The notes under the pieces are model-generated. The model was not told where the DNA came from. It was given only the letters and a program-made list of their open reading frames with translations, and searched no databases. A DNA stretch of 64,000 bases. Origin: Tissierella sp. GTDB taxonomy: Bacteria; Bacillota; Clostridia; Tissierellales; Tissierellaceae. Below are positions 40,595 through 50,140 of this stretch, piece by piece (within the stretch, counting starts at the first letter, position 1; every line of letters begins with the position of its first letter). The stretch lies in the NCBI RefSeq assembly GCF_031460495.1, contig NZ_JAVKTS010000002.1, forward strand, positions 365,332 to 429,331. Direction: 5' to 3'. The position numbers were made by a program, and so were the translations under genes.

Positions 40595-40604
40595 GAGGAT
40601 ATAA

Positions 40605-41657
40605 ATGAAATTGTTGGAATTAATTAATGTAGCAACTTCAAGAAAAGCATCAGATATACATTTAACAGTTGGATTACCACCAGTGCTTCGAATAGATGGG
40701 CAACTAATAATCTTAGATAGTGAAAAATTAACGGCTAACGATACAAAAATGTTAGTATATGAATCCCTAAACGATAATTTAATCAATATACTTGAAAAAA
40801 AAGGGGAGGTTGACTCATCCTTTTCTAGCCCAAGAGTAGGTAGGTATAGAATTAATGCATATAAGCAAAGAGGCTCTTTTGGAATGGCGTTAAGGATAAT
40901 TCCACTAGATATACCTACTGTGGAAGAACTAGGATTACCTTTAGTAGTAAGAGATTTAGCAAGATTACCAAGGGGACTTGTTCTAGTAACGGGACCTACT
41001 GGTAGTGGTAAATCCACTACATTAGCATCTATGATAAATCAAATTAACTCTGAAAGAACATGCCATATACTTACCTTGGAAGACCCAATTGAATATTTAC
41101 ATAAACATAACAAAAGTATAGTTAACCAAAGAGAAATAGGCACTGACTCCTTGTCTTTTGCCAATGGACTTAGATCAGCACTTCGGCAGGACCCAGATGT
41201 TATATTAGTCGGAGAGATGAGAGATTTAGAGACCATGTCAATAGCATTAACTGCTGCAGAAACTGGACACTTAGTATTCTCTACATTACATACCGTAGGA
41301 ACTGCTAAGACTATTGATAGGGTAATAGATGTATTTCCGCCACATCAACAGCAACAGGTTCGTACTCAATTTGCTTCTGCAATACAAGCAATAGTATCTC
41401 AGCAACTTTTACCAAAGTCTAATGAATCTGGAAGAATAGCAGCATTTGAAATAATGATAGCAACAGCAGCTATTAGAAATTTAATTAGGGAAGAGAAAAC
41501 ACATCAAGTTGATACTGCAATCCAAACAGGCTCAAAATACCAAATGCAGACTATGGATAATTCAATACTAGAATTATATAAAAAAGGATTAATATCTAAA
41601 GAAACAGCATTGATGCAGGCAATAAATCAAGACAATATTAAAAAATATATTACTTAG
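40605..41657 (+). CDS. pilT: Pilus retraction ATPase PilT
   Basis: This is a 350-residue hexameric ATPase that depolymerises type IV pili. ASDIHLTVG marks the N-terminal domain, GPTGSGKSTTL Walker A (about 128-138), RSALRQDPDVILVGEMRD the Walker B, and TGHLVFSTLHTVGT the His box. Length matches the family. It follows the pilB fragment by ten bases with AGGAGG. With pilB broken it may be made but has no pili to retract. Confidence 0.92.
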   Translation: MKLLELINVATSRKASDIHLTVGLPPVLRIDGQLIILDSEKLTANDTKMLVYESLNDNLINILEKKGEVDSSFSSPRVGRYRINAYKQRGSFGMALRIIPLDIPTVEELGLPLVVRDLARLPRGLVLVTGPTGSGKSTTLASMINQINSERTCHILTLEDPIEYLHKHNKSIVNQREIGTDSLSFANGLRSALRQDPDVILVGEMRDLETMSIALTAAETGHLVFSTLHTVGTAKTIDRVIDVFPPHQQQQVRTQFASAIQAIVSQQLLPKSNESGRIAAFEIMIATAAIRNLIREEKTHQVDTAIQTGSKYQMQTMDNSILELYKKGLISKETALMQAINQDNIKKYIT

Positions 41658-41671
41658 GATGTGAGAAGCCT

Positions 41672-42871
41672 ATGATATATAAATACAAAGCAATATCTCA
41701 AACAGGTGAAGTATTAGAAGGAGTTTTTGAAGGACAGGATGAATCAGATGTAATAACCATGTTAAAAGGAAACAAATATCTCCCAATTACTGTGGAAAAA
41801 GATCTTGGTGCTGAGGCTCAAATTGACATCTTTTCTTCCAAGGTAAAGAAAAAGGATCTTGCAGTCTTTTGTAGACAATTCTATACAATGTTAGATGTAG
41901 GTATTGATATAGTAGAATCTTTGGAAGTCATAGGAAAACAATCTGAGAATAAGACTTTAGTCAAAGCATTAGGTGCATTAAGTGAGAATGTTCAAAAGGG
42001 ATTTACTTTATCTCAAGGGATGAAAAAACATCCTAAAGTATTTCCATCACTACTTATAAATATGGTGGAAGCCGGAGAAGTTAGTGGGAATTTAGATACT
42101 ATAATAGAAAGAATGGCAGTGCATTTTGAAAAAGAATACAAGCTAGAGAACAAAGTAAAATCAGCTTTAATATATCCAATGATACTAGCAGTAGTATCAG
42201 TTGCAGTTATAATATTTATGCTTGTAGTAGTAATGCCAACATTTATAAGTATGTTTGAAAGTAGTGGACAAGCACTTCCAAATCTTACACAGTTTTTACT
42301 TAATCTAAGTAATTATTTGACCAAATACTGGTATATACATTTAGTTACATTGATTGGATTTGTCATTGGGTTTATGATATTCAAAAATAGTAATATTGGA
42401 ATAATCATTATTGATACTTTAAAACTTAAGATTCCTATTGTTAAAGATACAAATGTGAAGATAATTACTGCAAGATTTTCAAGAACTCTATCCACCTTAA
42501 TATCAAGTGGAATATCTCTCTTAGTCGCAATAGAAGTAGTAGGGAAGGTTGTGGGGAATAAAGTAATTCAAGAAAGGCTAGAATTATCCTCAGGAAATGT
42601 AAGAAAAGGTATCTCACTATCTATATCAATCAGCGAGGTAGGCGTATTTCCTCCTATGGTAGATTCAATGATAAAAATAGGTGAAGAATCTGGAGCATTA
42701 GATGAACTATTATCTAAGACAGCTGATTTTTATGATGAAGAAGTAGATGTAGCTCTACAAAAAATGACCAGTCTAATGGAACCTTTAATGTTGGTTGTTA
42801 TGGCAGCAGTCATAGGTTTTATTGTAATAGCAATGGCTCTACCAATGTTTGACATGGTAAGTACAATTTAA
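41672..42871 (+). CDS. pilC: Inner-membrane platform protein PilC
   Basis: This is a 399-residue GspF-family protein. It has two cytoplasmic GspF domains (about 70-190 and 270-390), each followed by membrane segments near 170-195, 220-245 and 370-395. FCRQFYTMLDVGIDIVESLE and MVEAGEVSGNLDTI are family motifs, as is the second-copy KIGEESGALDEL. It holds the assembly motor against the membrane. GTGAG-type ribosome site 14 bases after pilT. Confidence 0.92.
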   Translation: MIYKYKAISQTGEVLEGVFEGQDESDVITMLKGNKYLPITVEKDLGAEAQIDIFSSKVKKKDLAVFCRQFYTMLDVGIDIVESLEVIGKQSENKTLVKALGALSENVQKGFTLSQGMKKHPKVFPSLLINMVEAGEVSGNLDTIIERMAVHFEKEYKLENKVKSALIYPMILAVVSVAVIIFMLVVVMPTFISMFESSGQALPNLTQFLLNLSNYLTKYWYIHLVTLIGFVIGFMIFKNSNIGIIIIDTLKLKIPIVKDTNVKIITARFSRTLSTLISSGISLLVAIEVVGKVVGNKVIQERLELSSGNVRKGISLSISISEVGVFPPMVDSMIKIGEESGALDELLSKTADFYDEEVDVALQKMTSLMEPLMLVVMAAVIGFIVIAMALPMFDMVSTI

Positions 42872-42970
42872 AATCAATGATAGTCCATAGTAGAAGAGAC
42901 CTATAGTTAGGAAAGTGGTTATTAGTAACATATGTAATTATATTTTTAGGTTAATTCAGGGGGGAAATTA

Positions 42971-43360
42971 ATGTTAAAAGAGATTATAAAAAGAAGGAAT
43001 AAAAAAGGATTTACATTAGTAGAGTTGTTAGCAGTTATTGCAATACTGGGTATTTTAGCAGCTATAGCTGTGCCAAAATTTAATGATGTTACCGATAATG
43101 CCAAAAAAACAGCAGCAGTGGCTGAGCATAAAGTAATTGTTTCTGCTTTTCAGATGTTTCAAGCTGCAAGCCCTAGCGGCTCCTTACCTGCAAAAAAGGC
43201 AGATTTAGTAGGTTATTTAGATATAGAAGATAGTACTGACACTGATGAGAATTTATATACAACAAAAAATGCTACTCATGAAATTAATTGGAGTAACGGA
43301 ATGATAAAAACTAAATTAATTGGCAAAACAGATGTTTTAAAATCAAGTACACTGAAATAA
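42971..43360 (+). CDS. Major type IV pilin
   Basis: This is a 129-residue prepilin. The class III signal NKKG/FTLVELL has the cleavage site after Gly13, mature Phe1 and Glu5, followed by the hydrophobic spine AVIAILGILAAIAVPKF. The globular part is short, giving a small Firmicute-type pilin of about 116 mature residues. AGGGGGG before the ATG predicts high translation. It is separated from pilC by 99 bases that may carry a promoter. Confidence 0.92.
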   Translation: MLKEIIKRRNKKGFTLVELLAVIAILGILAAIAVPKFNDVTDNAKKTAAVAEHKVIVSAFQMFQAASPSGSLPAKKADLVGYLDIEDSTDTDENLYTTKNATHEINWSNGMIKTKLIGKTDVLKSSTLK

Positions 43361-43410
43361 TTAATTACAGAGCTGATAAAATTTATTAACTCATACAAAG
43401 GAGCATAGAT

Positions 43411-44166
43411 ATGCAACTACTTGTTTTCCTATATGGATTACTAATAGGATCATTTTTAAATGTATGTATTTACAGAATACCAAAGAAGGAAAGTATAGTA
43501 ATACCTTCCTCCTGTTGTAAAAATTGTGGTACAAGTCTCAAATGGTGTGACTTAATACCATTATTTAGCTTTATAGTCCAAGGGGGAAAATGTAGATATT
43601 GTAAGGGGGAAATCTCTCCACAGTATCCAATTATTGAACTATTAAATGCTACGATATATTTAATTATCTATTTACGATTTGGGTTTTCTTTAGAATTGTT
43701 TTTCTATTCAATTATTTTTTCATTACTTATTATAATTTCAGTTATAGATTTACAAAATATGATAATTCCTGATATTTTAGTTGTTATTATATTTGGAACA
43801 GCTATTTTGTATAAACTTGTTTCATACTTATTATATAACATTTCACCGGAAGTATTAAATAGTATAGGAGGACTAGTTTTCTCTTCTTTACTCTTCATCT
43901 TAATAATTATAATCTCCAAAGGAGCCATGGGTGATGGAGATGTAACTTTAATCGGAATATTAGGGTTTATTGTAGGTATCAAGAAGATATTTCTTACTAT
44001 ACTGGCGTCTTTTATATTAGGTGCAATTATTTCAATTTTCTTATTAATTAAAAAAATCAAAGGAAGGAAAGATCCAATACCCTTTGGACCATTTATTATA
44101 TTAGGTTTTTTCATAACAATATTCTGGGGAGATGAATTGCTTAACTGGTATATAATGATGTTTTAA
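43411..44166 (+). CDS. pilD: Prepilin peptidase
   Basis: This is a 251-residue membrane aspartyl protease that cuts and may N-methylate prepilins. The N-terminal zinc motif has Cys pairs CCKNCG and CRYCKGE. The catalytic aspartates lie in IDLQNMIIPD and MGDGDV (GxGD). About eight membrane segments follow. GGAGC before the ATG. Confidence 0.92.
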   Translation: MQLLVFLYGLLIGSFLNVCIYRIPKKESIVIPSSCCKNCGTSLKWCDLIPLFSFIVQGGKCRYCKGEISPQYPIIELLNATIYLIIYLRFGFSLELFFYSIIFSLLIIISVIDLQNMIIPDILVVIIFGTAILYKLVSYLLYNISPEVLNSIGGLVFSSLLFILIIIISKGAMGDGDVTLIGILGFIVGIKKIFLTILASFILGAIISIFLLIKKIKGRKDPIPFGPFIILGFFITIFWGDELLNWYIMMF

Positions 44167-44215
44167 AAAAACTGTTATTCATGTTTTAAAAGAAGTATAG
44201 AAAGGTGGAATAACT

Positions 44216-45286
44216 TTGAAATTACCATTAATCAGCAAAAAAATCTTATCCCTTGACTTTGGTTCCCATGAAATAAAAGTAATAGAAGGACGAGTTTTAA
44301 AAGGGGAAAGTAATATTTCAAAAGCTTTCACTATACAGCTACCTAAAGGTGCGTATTTAGATGGTGAAATCTTCAATCAAACTATGATATCTACTACAAT
44401 AAAAAATGCTTTAAAAGACAACAAAGTTTCAACAGATTTAGCCTATGGGGTAATAAACAGTTCTTCTATTATTACTAGAGAGATTGTTATTCCAAAGGTT
44501 ATGGAAAAAGAAATATCATCTGTTATTAATTATCAATTAAATGATTATCTACCAATTAATCTAGATGATTATGTTATCAAGTATATTATCTTAGGAACCA
44601 GCATTGAAGGAAATAATGAAAAGCTTAATATATTATTAATCGGAATACTAAAAAAGATGGTAACTGAACATCTAAGTTTAATGAAAGATGCAGGGCTAAA
44701 GCCACAAATATTAGATTTTCAAGGGAATGCAATTGCTAAACTACTTCAATTCAATGCTTTAATAAACGAACAATATAATACTAGAGATGTAGTTATTGCT
44801 TCAGTAGATATAGGATATATAAATTCTAAGCTTACTGTAATAAGAAACGGAGTTATTGAAGTATCACGAGTTATAGAAGTGGGAGCAAAGGAATTATATG
44901 AAAACGTAGGATTGATATTTGATTGTTCTGTAGAGGATTGTGAAAGAAAGATATTTGAAGTGAGGAATCTAAATACTATTCAGGAAGATTTTACTGATTA
45001 TTATAGACTAGTAAATGTTATAAAATCTATCTTAAATAATCTTTTGGAAAAAATTGAAATAGTATTTAAATATTACATTAGTAGGGGATCTAAAAGTGAT
45101 ATTAATTATATTTTGCTTCAAGGAGGTCTTTCAAATTTAAATGGTGTAGATAATATTTTTTCTAATTATTTCAATATACCGTCTGTTAAACTAATTTCTT
45201 TAGATAAAATTAAATTTGATGGTGATTTATCTCAGTATTCAAATGCTATTGGAGGGCTAATTCGGATGGATGAGGTGCAAAAATGA
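44216..45286 (+). CDS. pilM: PilM actin-like assembly protein
   Basis: This is a 356-residue cytoplasmic protein of the actin/FtsA fold, starting TTG behind AAAGGTGG. LDFGSHEIKVIEG is the phosphate-1 motif and SVDIGYINSKLTVIRNGVIE the phosphate-2. It binds the PilN tail and connects the motor to the inner-membrane complex. The stop overlaps the pilN ATG by four bases. Confidence 0.88.
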   Translation: MKLPLISKKILSLDFGSHEIKVIEGRVLKGESNISKAFTIQLPKGAYLDGEIFNQTMISTTIKNALKDNKVSTDLAYGVINSSSIITREIVIPKVMEKEISSVINYQLNDYLPINLDDYVIKYIILGTSIEGNNEKLNILLIGILKKMVTEHLSLMKDAGLKPQILDFQGNAIAKLLQFNALINEQYNTRDVVIASVDIGYINSKLTVIRNGVIEVSRVIEVGAKELYENVGLIFDCSVEDCERKIFEVRNLNTIQEDFTDYYRLVNVIKSILNNLLEKIEIVFKYYISRGSKSDINYILLQGGLSNLNGVDNIFSNYFNIPSVKLISLDKIKFDGDLSQYSNAIGGLIRMDEVQK

Positions 45287-45867
45287 GAGATATAAACTTT
45301 TTTGAACCTTATATAGGTAAAAAGGGTTCAAAATTAGATAATAAAATTATTACTTTTACTTTATCTACTTTTATTATTTTACTTATCATTGCTTATATAG
45401 TTTACAATGCAGTTATAATTAAACAAGAGTCGGAAATAGTAGAAATTCTAAGAGAGATGTCCGAAAATCCAATGACAATGGAAAAAGTTGAATTTATTAA
45501 AACCAAAGAAACTAAGGTGTCTGAATTTAGAGATTATGTAGTAAAAATCAAACAACTAGATAGTATAATTGAGAGGAAAGATGTCGTAGATGAAAGCTTT
45601 TTAGATATAATTACATCTAAAGTTCCAAAGAATTTATTTCTCACTTCTATTAGTATAAAGGGTGGAGATATTCATTTAATAGGTATATCTAAGGATAAAT
45701 GGGCAATTGCAGAATTACAAAAAGGATTAGAAGATTTAAGTCATATTGAGGAAATTTTCGTGTCAAATATTTCTTTCTCAGAGAATTATTATAATTTTAA
45801 TGTCAATGTTAGATTAAAGGGTGTGGATACATATGGAGAAGAGTCTGCTGAAAAAGAAGAAAAATAA
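45283..45867 (+). CDS. pilN: PilN inner-membrane assembly protein
   Basis: This is a 194-residue bitopic protein. The cytoplasmic start MRDINFFEPYIG is the PilM-binding motif (variant of INLLP). A membrane helix at 24-44 is followed by a coiled coil and a ferredoxin-like fold (FLTSISIKGGDIHLIGISKD). Its end overlaps the pilO start. Confidence 0.85.
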   Translation: MRDINFFEPYIGKKGSKLDNKIITFTLSTFIILLIIAYIVYNAVIIKQESEIVEILREMSENPMTMEKVEFIKTKETKVSEFRDYVVKIKQLDSIIERKDVVDESFLDIITSKVPKNLFLTSISIKGGDIHLIGISKDKWAIAELQKGLEDLSHIEEIFVSNISFSENYYNFNVNVRLKGVDTYGEESAEKEEK

Positions 45868-47227
45868 GTCTTTAGAATTTACAAGAAATGAAAAAGTTCT
45901 TTTGTATCTATTAGCTATTATTTTATTTTCTTGGTTAGTATATAAATTCATTATAAACCCTCAATCTGAGAAACTTCGGGCTCTAGCGATACAGAAGACA
46001 GAATATCTACAAAAGATTGGCGAAATTAATGATATACTCCGTAGAGAGGATCAAATCAATAAGGATTGGGATGTGTTGCATATAGGAAATAAAAAAATTG
46101 TGTCAAAATATTTTCCGAAATTAGATCAAGCGCAGATTATCTATTTACTTAATGGGTTGATTGAAAACGAAAATCTTTCCGTAGCGGATCTTAACTTCAA
46201 TAGGCCAGTATACGAAGATATTGGGGATCTACAAGTAAAGAATATGGATATTTCTATACCTTATAGTGGAAGTTATTTTGGTGTTTTGGATATGATTAAT
46301 GCTATAAAGAGCAGTCCAAGAAAGATATTAGTAGACAGCATGTCAATGGATATGGATACAGATGGAAAATTAAATGGGATTATGACATTAAAAGTCTATA
46401 GTTTAGATGGAATTGCAGAAGCTGATAGCAATATTATATATATTGACATTGCTAAAGAAGAAGACAAAAACACCCCTTTTATTCCCTATGAGGATTATAA
46501 ATCTAGTGAAACAAACATTGTAGAAGAAATAGAAAAAGTAGTAGTGGTGAAACCTTATGTAGAAGAAACTCTATTAGATTTTGAAAATAAGAATTTCTAT
46601 TTTCTACCCTCTCAGGAATTTGTAAAGGGTTATGTTAGTCAGTCTACTAAAGCTAAATCAAAGGATTATTCCTTAAGACTCGAGTATGATATCGTAGCTA
46701 TAGAGGAAGAAAATCGTGGGTATATTGATATTTCTAAGAACAATATACAACTTAAATATCCTCCGAATACCGTTGGTCTTTGGATATATTCATATGATTA
46801 TTCTCCTGCTACTGTTGGAATAGCTTTTCGAGGACAAATGGGAGAAGATATATGTATACCACTCACGGAAGGTATAGGCTGGACTGGATGGAAGTATGTT
46901 GAGGCTAATCCTCCAGATGATTTAATAATTTATCCACTTAATCTTGAAAAACTATATGTTGAAATTCCAAAGAATAGGGATAATTGTGGTGTGATTTTAA
47001 TTGATAAGCTTGAGGCAGTTTATTCTAGAAATATTGATGAAAATGGAAAAGATGTAAGTATAGGTGATTGTATGTTTCATGTAGTTAATTCTGGAGATAC
47101 TGCTGAAAAAATAAGTATGGAGTACTACGGTTCAAAAAAATATGTAAATGAGATATTAAAGCTTAATGAGATAAGTGGTTTAGATATAATTCCTGTTGGC
47201 AAAGTTCTTGTACTTAAAAAACGATAG
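45833..47227 (+). CDS. pilO: PilO-like protein fused to a beta domain and LysM
   Basis: This is a 464-residue protein; the ATG at MEKSLLKKKKNKS is chosen over an upstream GTG because GGGTG fits it. Residues 23-41 are a membrane helix, 42-200 the PilO coiled coil and ferredoxin-like domain. Residues about 245-405 form a beta-rich, carbohydrate-binding-like module (VGLWIYSYDYSPATVGIAFRG). Residues 412-463 are a LysM domain (FHVVNSGDTAEKISMEYYGS). Normal PilO has about 200 residues, so the extension is unusual and may tether the pilus base to peptidoglycan. Confidence 0.82.
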   Translation: MEKSLLKKKKNKSLEFTRNEKVLLYLLAIILFSWLVYKFIINPQSEKLRALAIQKTEYLQKIGEINDILRREDQINKDWDVLHIGNKKIVSKYFPKLDQAQIIYLLNGLIENENLSVADLNFNRPVYEDIGDLQVKNMDISIPYSGSYFGVLDMINAIKSSPRKILVDSMSMDMDTDGKLNGIMTLKVYSLDGIAEADSNIIYIDIAKEEDKNTPFIPYEDYKSSETNIVEEIEKVVVVKPYVEETLLDFENKNFYFLPSQEFVKGYVSQSTKAKSKDYSLRLEYDIVAIEEENRGYIDISKNNIQLKYPPNTVGLWIYSYDYSPATVGIAFRGQMGEDICIPLTEGIGWTGWKYVEANPPDDLIIYPLNLEKLYVEIPKNRDNCGVILIDKLEAVYSRNIDENGKDVSIGDCMFHVVNSGDTAEKISMEYYGSKKYVNEILKLNEISGLDIIPVGKVLVLKKR

Positions 47228-47238
47228 AAGGTGATAAA

Positions 47239-49248
47239 ATGAGAAGATGTAGGATATTTTCAATAGCTATTCTTGTAATATTATTACTAAATAATTCTAT
47301 TGTACTTGCCAATACTGGTGACGAAATATACTTAATTGCTAAAAAAACTGCAGATACTCTAGGTTATTCTGAAGGTAAAATAGTAGGTTCACAGACTAGT
47401 TCAAAAGACAATATATCTACCCCATATGATTTAAGACCAAAATATAAAGATGTTATAAAAAAGTATTCTTATTATCTAACTAATAATGATAAGAATTTTG
47501 AAACTTACTTCATAACTGGATTCTATGAGGGATTTGACAGGGGATACTATGATGCTATATTTATAAGAACTGGAAATATCCTAGTGGAACCAAAATTTAC
47601 TTATGCTGATGCATTTGGTCTTCTTTATGGAGAAATACACGCAGCACATGATTATCATAATGGATATGCTTCAAACTGGTCAAAAGCTATGCCCACGGAT
47701 TCAACCATTACAGAATTATTTAGTTTAGGAATGGAAACCACTTCTTATAGGATTTATTTCTTAAAATTATTTAAAGAAAAGTTTAAGGAAGGTTATGTAT
47801 CTGGATATGAAGTAAGTCTTCAAGAACCAAAGAATATTTCTTTGGAAACTGGTACTAGTGATGGAGAAGAACTAGGTTCTAAACTTGGTATAGTTTATGG
47901 TGCTAAGGATTATTATGATAAGAATTCAAATAATTATAATAGAAATATCCCATCAGATTCAGATATCCTAACATACTATTCTTTAAAGAAGGAATCTCCA
48001 CTGTATAGGGAAGGATTTCTCATTGGATTTAAGAATAGTTATGAGGAAAGTTACAGTAAATCATTTAGAGAAGCAAATTTAAATTTAAAAATATTGGATG
48101 ATGTTGATGGATTTGACAATGGTTACGATACTGGTTGGATAAAAGGAGAAATACAAGCTACTAAAGATTATACCTTAAAGAAAGCTAGCAATTGGAAAAC
48201 TAATTCAATTACTAATTCAAATATAATTATAGAGCACTATTTGCTTCTTAAAACGGATAACTATAGGCAAGGATTTATTAGCGGCTATTGGAAAGGGTTT
48301 TCTGAATCTTATATAAATACTTATAATTTACTAAGGCAAAAAGACTCACTTACTAAGTCGACGATAGTAAACATATCTGCTATTGGTGGAAGGGGCTTCA
48401 GTGGAGATAATGGGTTGTTAGTTCAAGTAGACAAGGGAATATTCTATAATAATGTTGTATTAAACATCGATACTTTATCAGACAATAGCTATAAGTTAGA
48501 AAATAAATATATTAAAGCTTCTAACTATTACAGGATTGATATAACAAATGCTACTAATGATTATGATAATTCGATTCCTATTACTTTAGAATTTGAATAT
48601 TTTGGAAAGCAAAATGGAGGAATATATAAATTAGTAAATGATAAATGGGCATATTTACCTTCTAGGATTAATGAAGGAAAGATCTCAGCCAATGTTGAGG
48701 CAAGAACGCTAAATTCTAAGAGCGGAACTTATGTAGTATTAGTGGATAATGAAGTTCCTATATTGTATGATATTAGAGGTCATTGGGCTAAGGAGGAGAT
48801 AAATACATTTATTAGAAGAGGCATTGTCAATGGATATTCTGATAAGACTTTTAGACCAGACAGCAGTATTTCGAGAGTTGAGTTTTTAAGTATACTAAGC
48901 AGAGTTTATGAGTGGAAAATAACTAATGATACAGAAAACATAAAGATATTTAAAGATCTTGAAAAATTCCAGACTTATGAAAATGTTATTAGCTACGCAT
49001 ATCATAGAAAATATATAAATGGGTATAGTGATGGTACTTTTAGACCGGGTGATTATATTTCTTATAAAGAAGTTGAAATAATAATGCAAAGAGTTTTAGG
49101 CGATGAAAATTTCAACTGGTATAATATTGCTTCAAGAATATTAACTGATAAGATAATTCGTTGTTTCTCTTATGATAGCAATGAAAATAAAATAACTAGA
49201 GCAGAACTAATTTATATGCTCTATTCTCTAAACCAATGGAAGTATTAA
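47239..49248 (+). CDS. S-layer-homology protein with three internal repeats
   Basis: This is a 669-residue exported protein. A signal peptide covers residues 1-25. Residues about 115-380 hold three diverged units of roughly 75-95 residues, each with a G-x3-G-E/I start, AxxDY, S-N-W/Y and a YRxxF...GY end. Residues about 515-565 and 575-620 are SLH domains (GHWAKEEINTFIRRGIVNGY; YINGYSDGTFRPG) that bind wall polymer. It is embedded in the pilus operon, overlapping the next pilin gene by 13 bases, and probably helps pili cross or anchor to the envelope. Confidence 0.82.
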   Translation: MRRCRIFSIAILVILLLNNSIVLANTGDEIYLIAKKTADTLGYSEGKIVGSQTSSKDNISTPYDLRPKYKDVIKKYSYYLTNNDKNFETYFITGFYEGFDRGYYDAIFIRTGNILVEPKFTYADAFGLLYGEIHAAHDYHNGYASNWSKAMPTDSTITELFSLGMETTSYRIYFLKLFKEKFKEGYVSGYEVSLQEPKNISLETGTSDGEELGSKLGIVYGAKDYYDKNSNNYNRNIPSDSDILTYYSLKKESPLYREGFLIGFKNSYEESYSKSFREANLNLKILDDVDGFDNGYDTGWIKGEIQATKDYTLKKASNWKTNSITNSNIIIEHYLLLKTDNYRQGFISGYWKGFSESYINTYNLLRQKDSLTKSTIVNISAIGGRGFSGDNGLLVQVDKGIFYNNVVLNIDTLSDNSYKLENKYIKASNYYRIDITNATNDYDNSIPITLEFEYFGKQNGGIYKLVNDKWAYLPSRINEGKISANVEARTLNSKSGTYVVLVDNEVPILYDIRGHWAKEEINTFIRRGIVNGYSDKTFRPDSSISRVEFLSILSRVYEWKITNDTENIKIFKDLEKFQTYENVISYAYHRKYINGYSDGTFRPGDYISYKEVEIIMQRVLGDENFNWYNIASRILTDKIIRCFSYDSNENKITRAELIYMLYSLNQWKY

Positions 49249-49697
49249 AACTAAAACAAAATAAATATGGCTATACATTATTAGAGCTTATATTAGTATT
49301 AGCCTTATTTTCAATAATGTTATCATTAGTGATGCCAAGTTTAAGCAATATCTACAATACTAAGGAAAATAAAGAACTTATGGAATTTAAGAGGGACATT
49401 ATTTTTGCTAGAAATAGTGCTGTTGTTGAAAATTGTATTTATGGAGTTTATATAGATTTAAGTAATAATAGTTATAAAATTGTTAAAGAAGATAAGATCA
49501 CAACTATTATAAAAGATAAGCAATTTACACAGGGTATAACAATAAAAAGTAACAACTTTAAAAATTCTATTAATTTTTCTGCTACAGGAACTCCTAATCG
49601 CTCAGGTACAATCCTAGTTACAAATAGAAAAAATCAAAATATTGAAATTACTATTACTCCAGCTACTGGAAAAGTTAATCTTTATAACATAGAATAA
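49236..49697 (+). CDS. Minor pilin, GspH/FimT-like
   Basis: This is a 153-residue prepilin with cleavage after Gly in NKYG/YTLLELILV; mature Tyr1 and Glu5. The hydrophobic helix is followed by a beta-rich head ending ITPATGKVNLY, a pattern of GspH/FimT pilins. It overlaps the SLH gene. Minor pilins prime pilus assembly or bind DNA. Confidence 0.85.
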   Translation: MEVLKLKQNKYGYTLLELILVLALFSIMLSLVMPSLSNIYNTKENKELMEFKRDIIFARNSAVVENCIYGVYIDLSNNSYKIVKEDKITTIIKDKQFTQGITIKSNNFKNSINFSATGTPNRSGTILVTNRKNQNIEITITPATGKVNLYNIE

Positions 49698-49717
49698 TGA
49701 AATGAGGTAAATTTATT

Positions 49718-50140
49718 ATGAAAAAAGGCTTTACTTTAGTAGAAACACTAATAGGTCTATGTTTGTTAGGATTAATTGCAGTGACTGTATTGCCAATTAT
49801 AAACTCATCTTTCTATAGGACAAGCATTCATAACACAAAAATTGAAATGATTTATTTAGGCGAGTTGGTAGTTGAGAAAATAAAAGCTTATGATATTGAA
49901 AAAGGTATAGATACATCTATATATGATACTAGAGTATTAGATATAATTAAGTTATTCCAAGTCAATGACAATGTTGAGATGATAATTCCGCAAAGTCAAA
50001 TTAATGAGAAATACAATATTAAGATAATTAAAAAAGAAAAATCCGAAAGATTATGGGAGTTATCAGTTTTTGTATATGAAAACAAAGAAGGGAGCAAGGT
50101 TGATAATGTTCAATATAAAGCATATTTACCTTCAAAATAA
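49718..50140 (+). CDS. Minor pilin, PilV/GspI-like
   Basis: This is a 140-residue prepilin with a very short leader, MKKG/FTLVETLIGLCLLG, Glu5 present. The head is small. GAGGT before the ATG. It overlaps the next gene by 35 bases, so the proteins are translationally linked. Confidence 0.85.
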   Translation: MKKGFTLVETLIGLCLLGLIAVTVLPIINSSFYRTSIHNTKIEMIYLGELVVEKIKAYDIEKGIDTSIYDTRVLDIIKLFQVNDNVEMIIPQSQINEKYNIKIIKKEKSERLWELSVFVYENKEGSKVDNVQYKAYLPSK

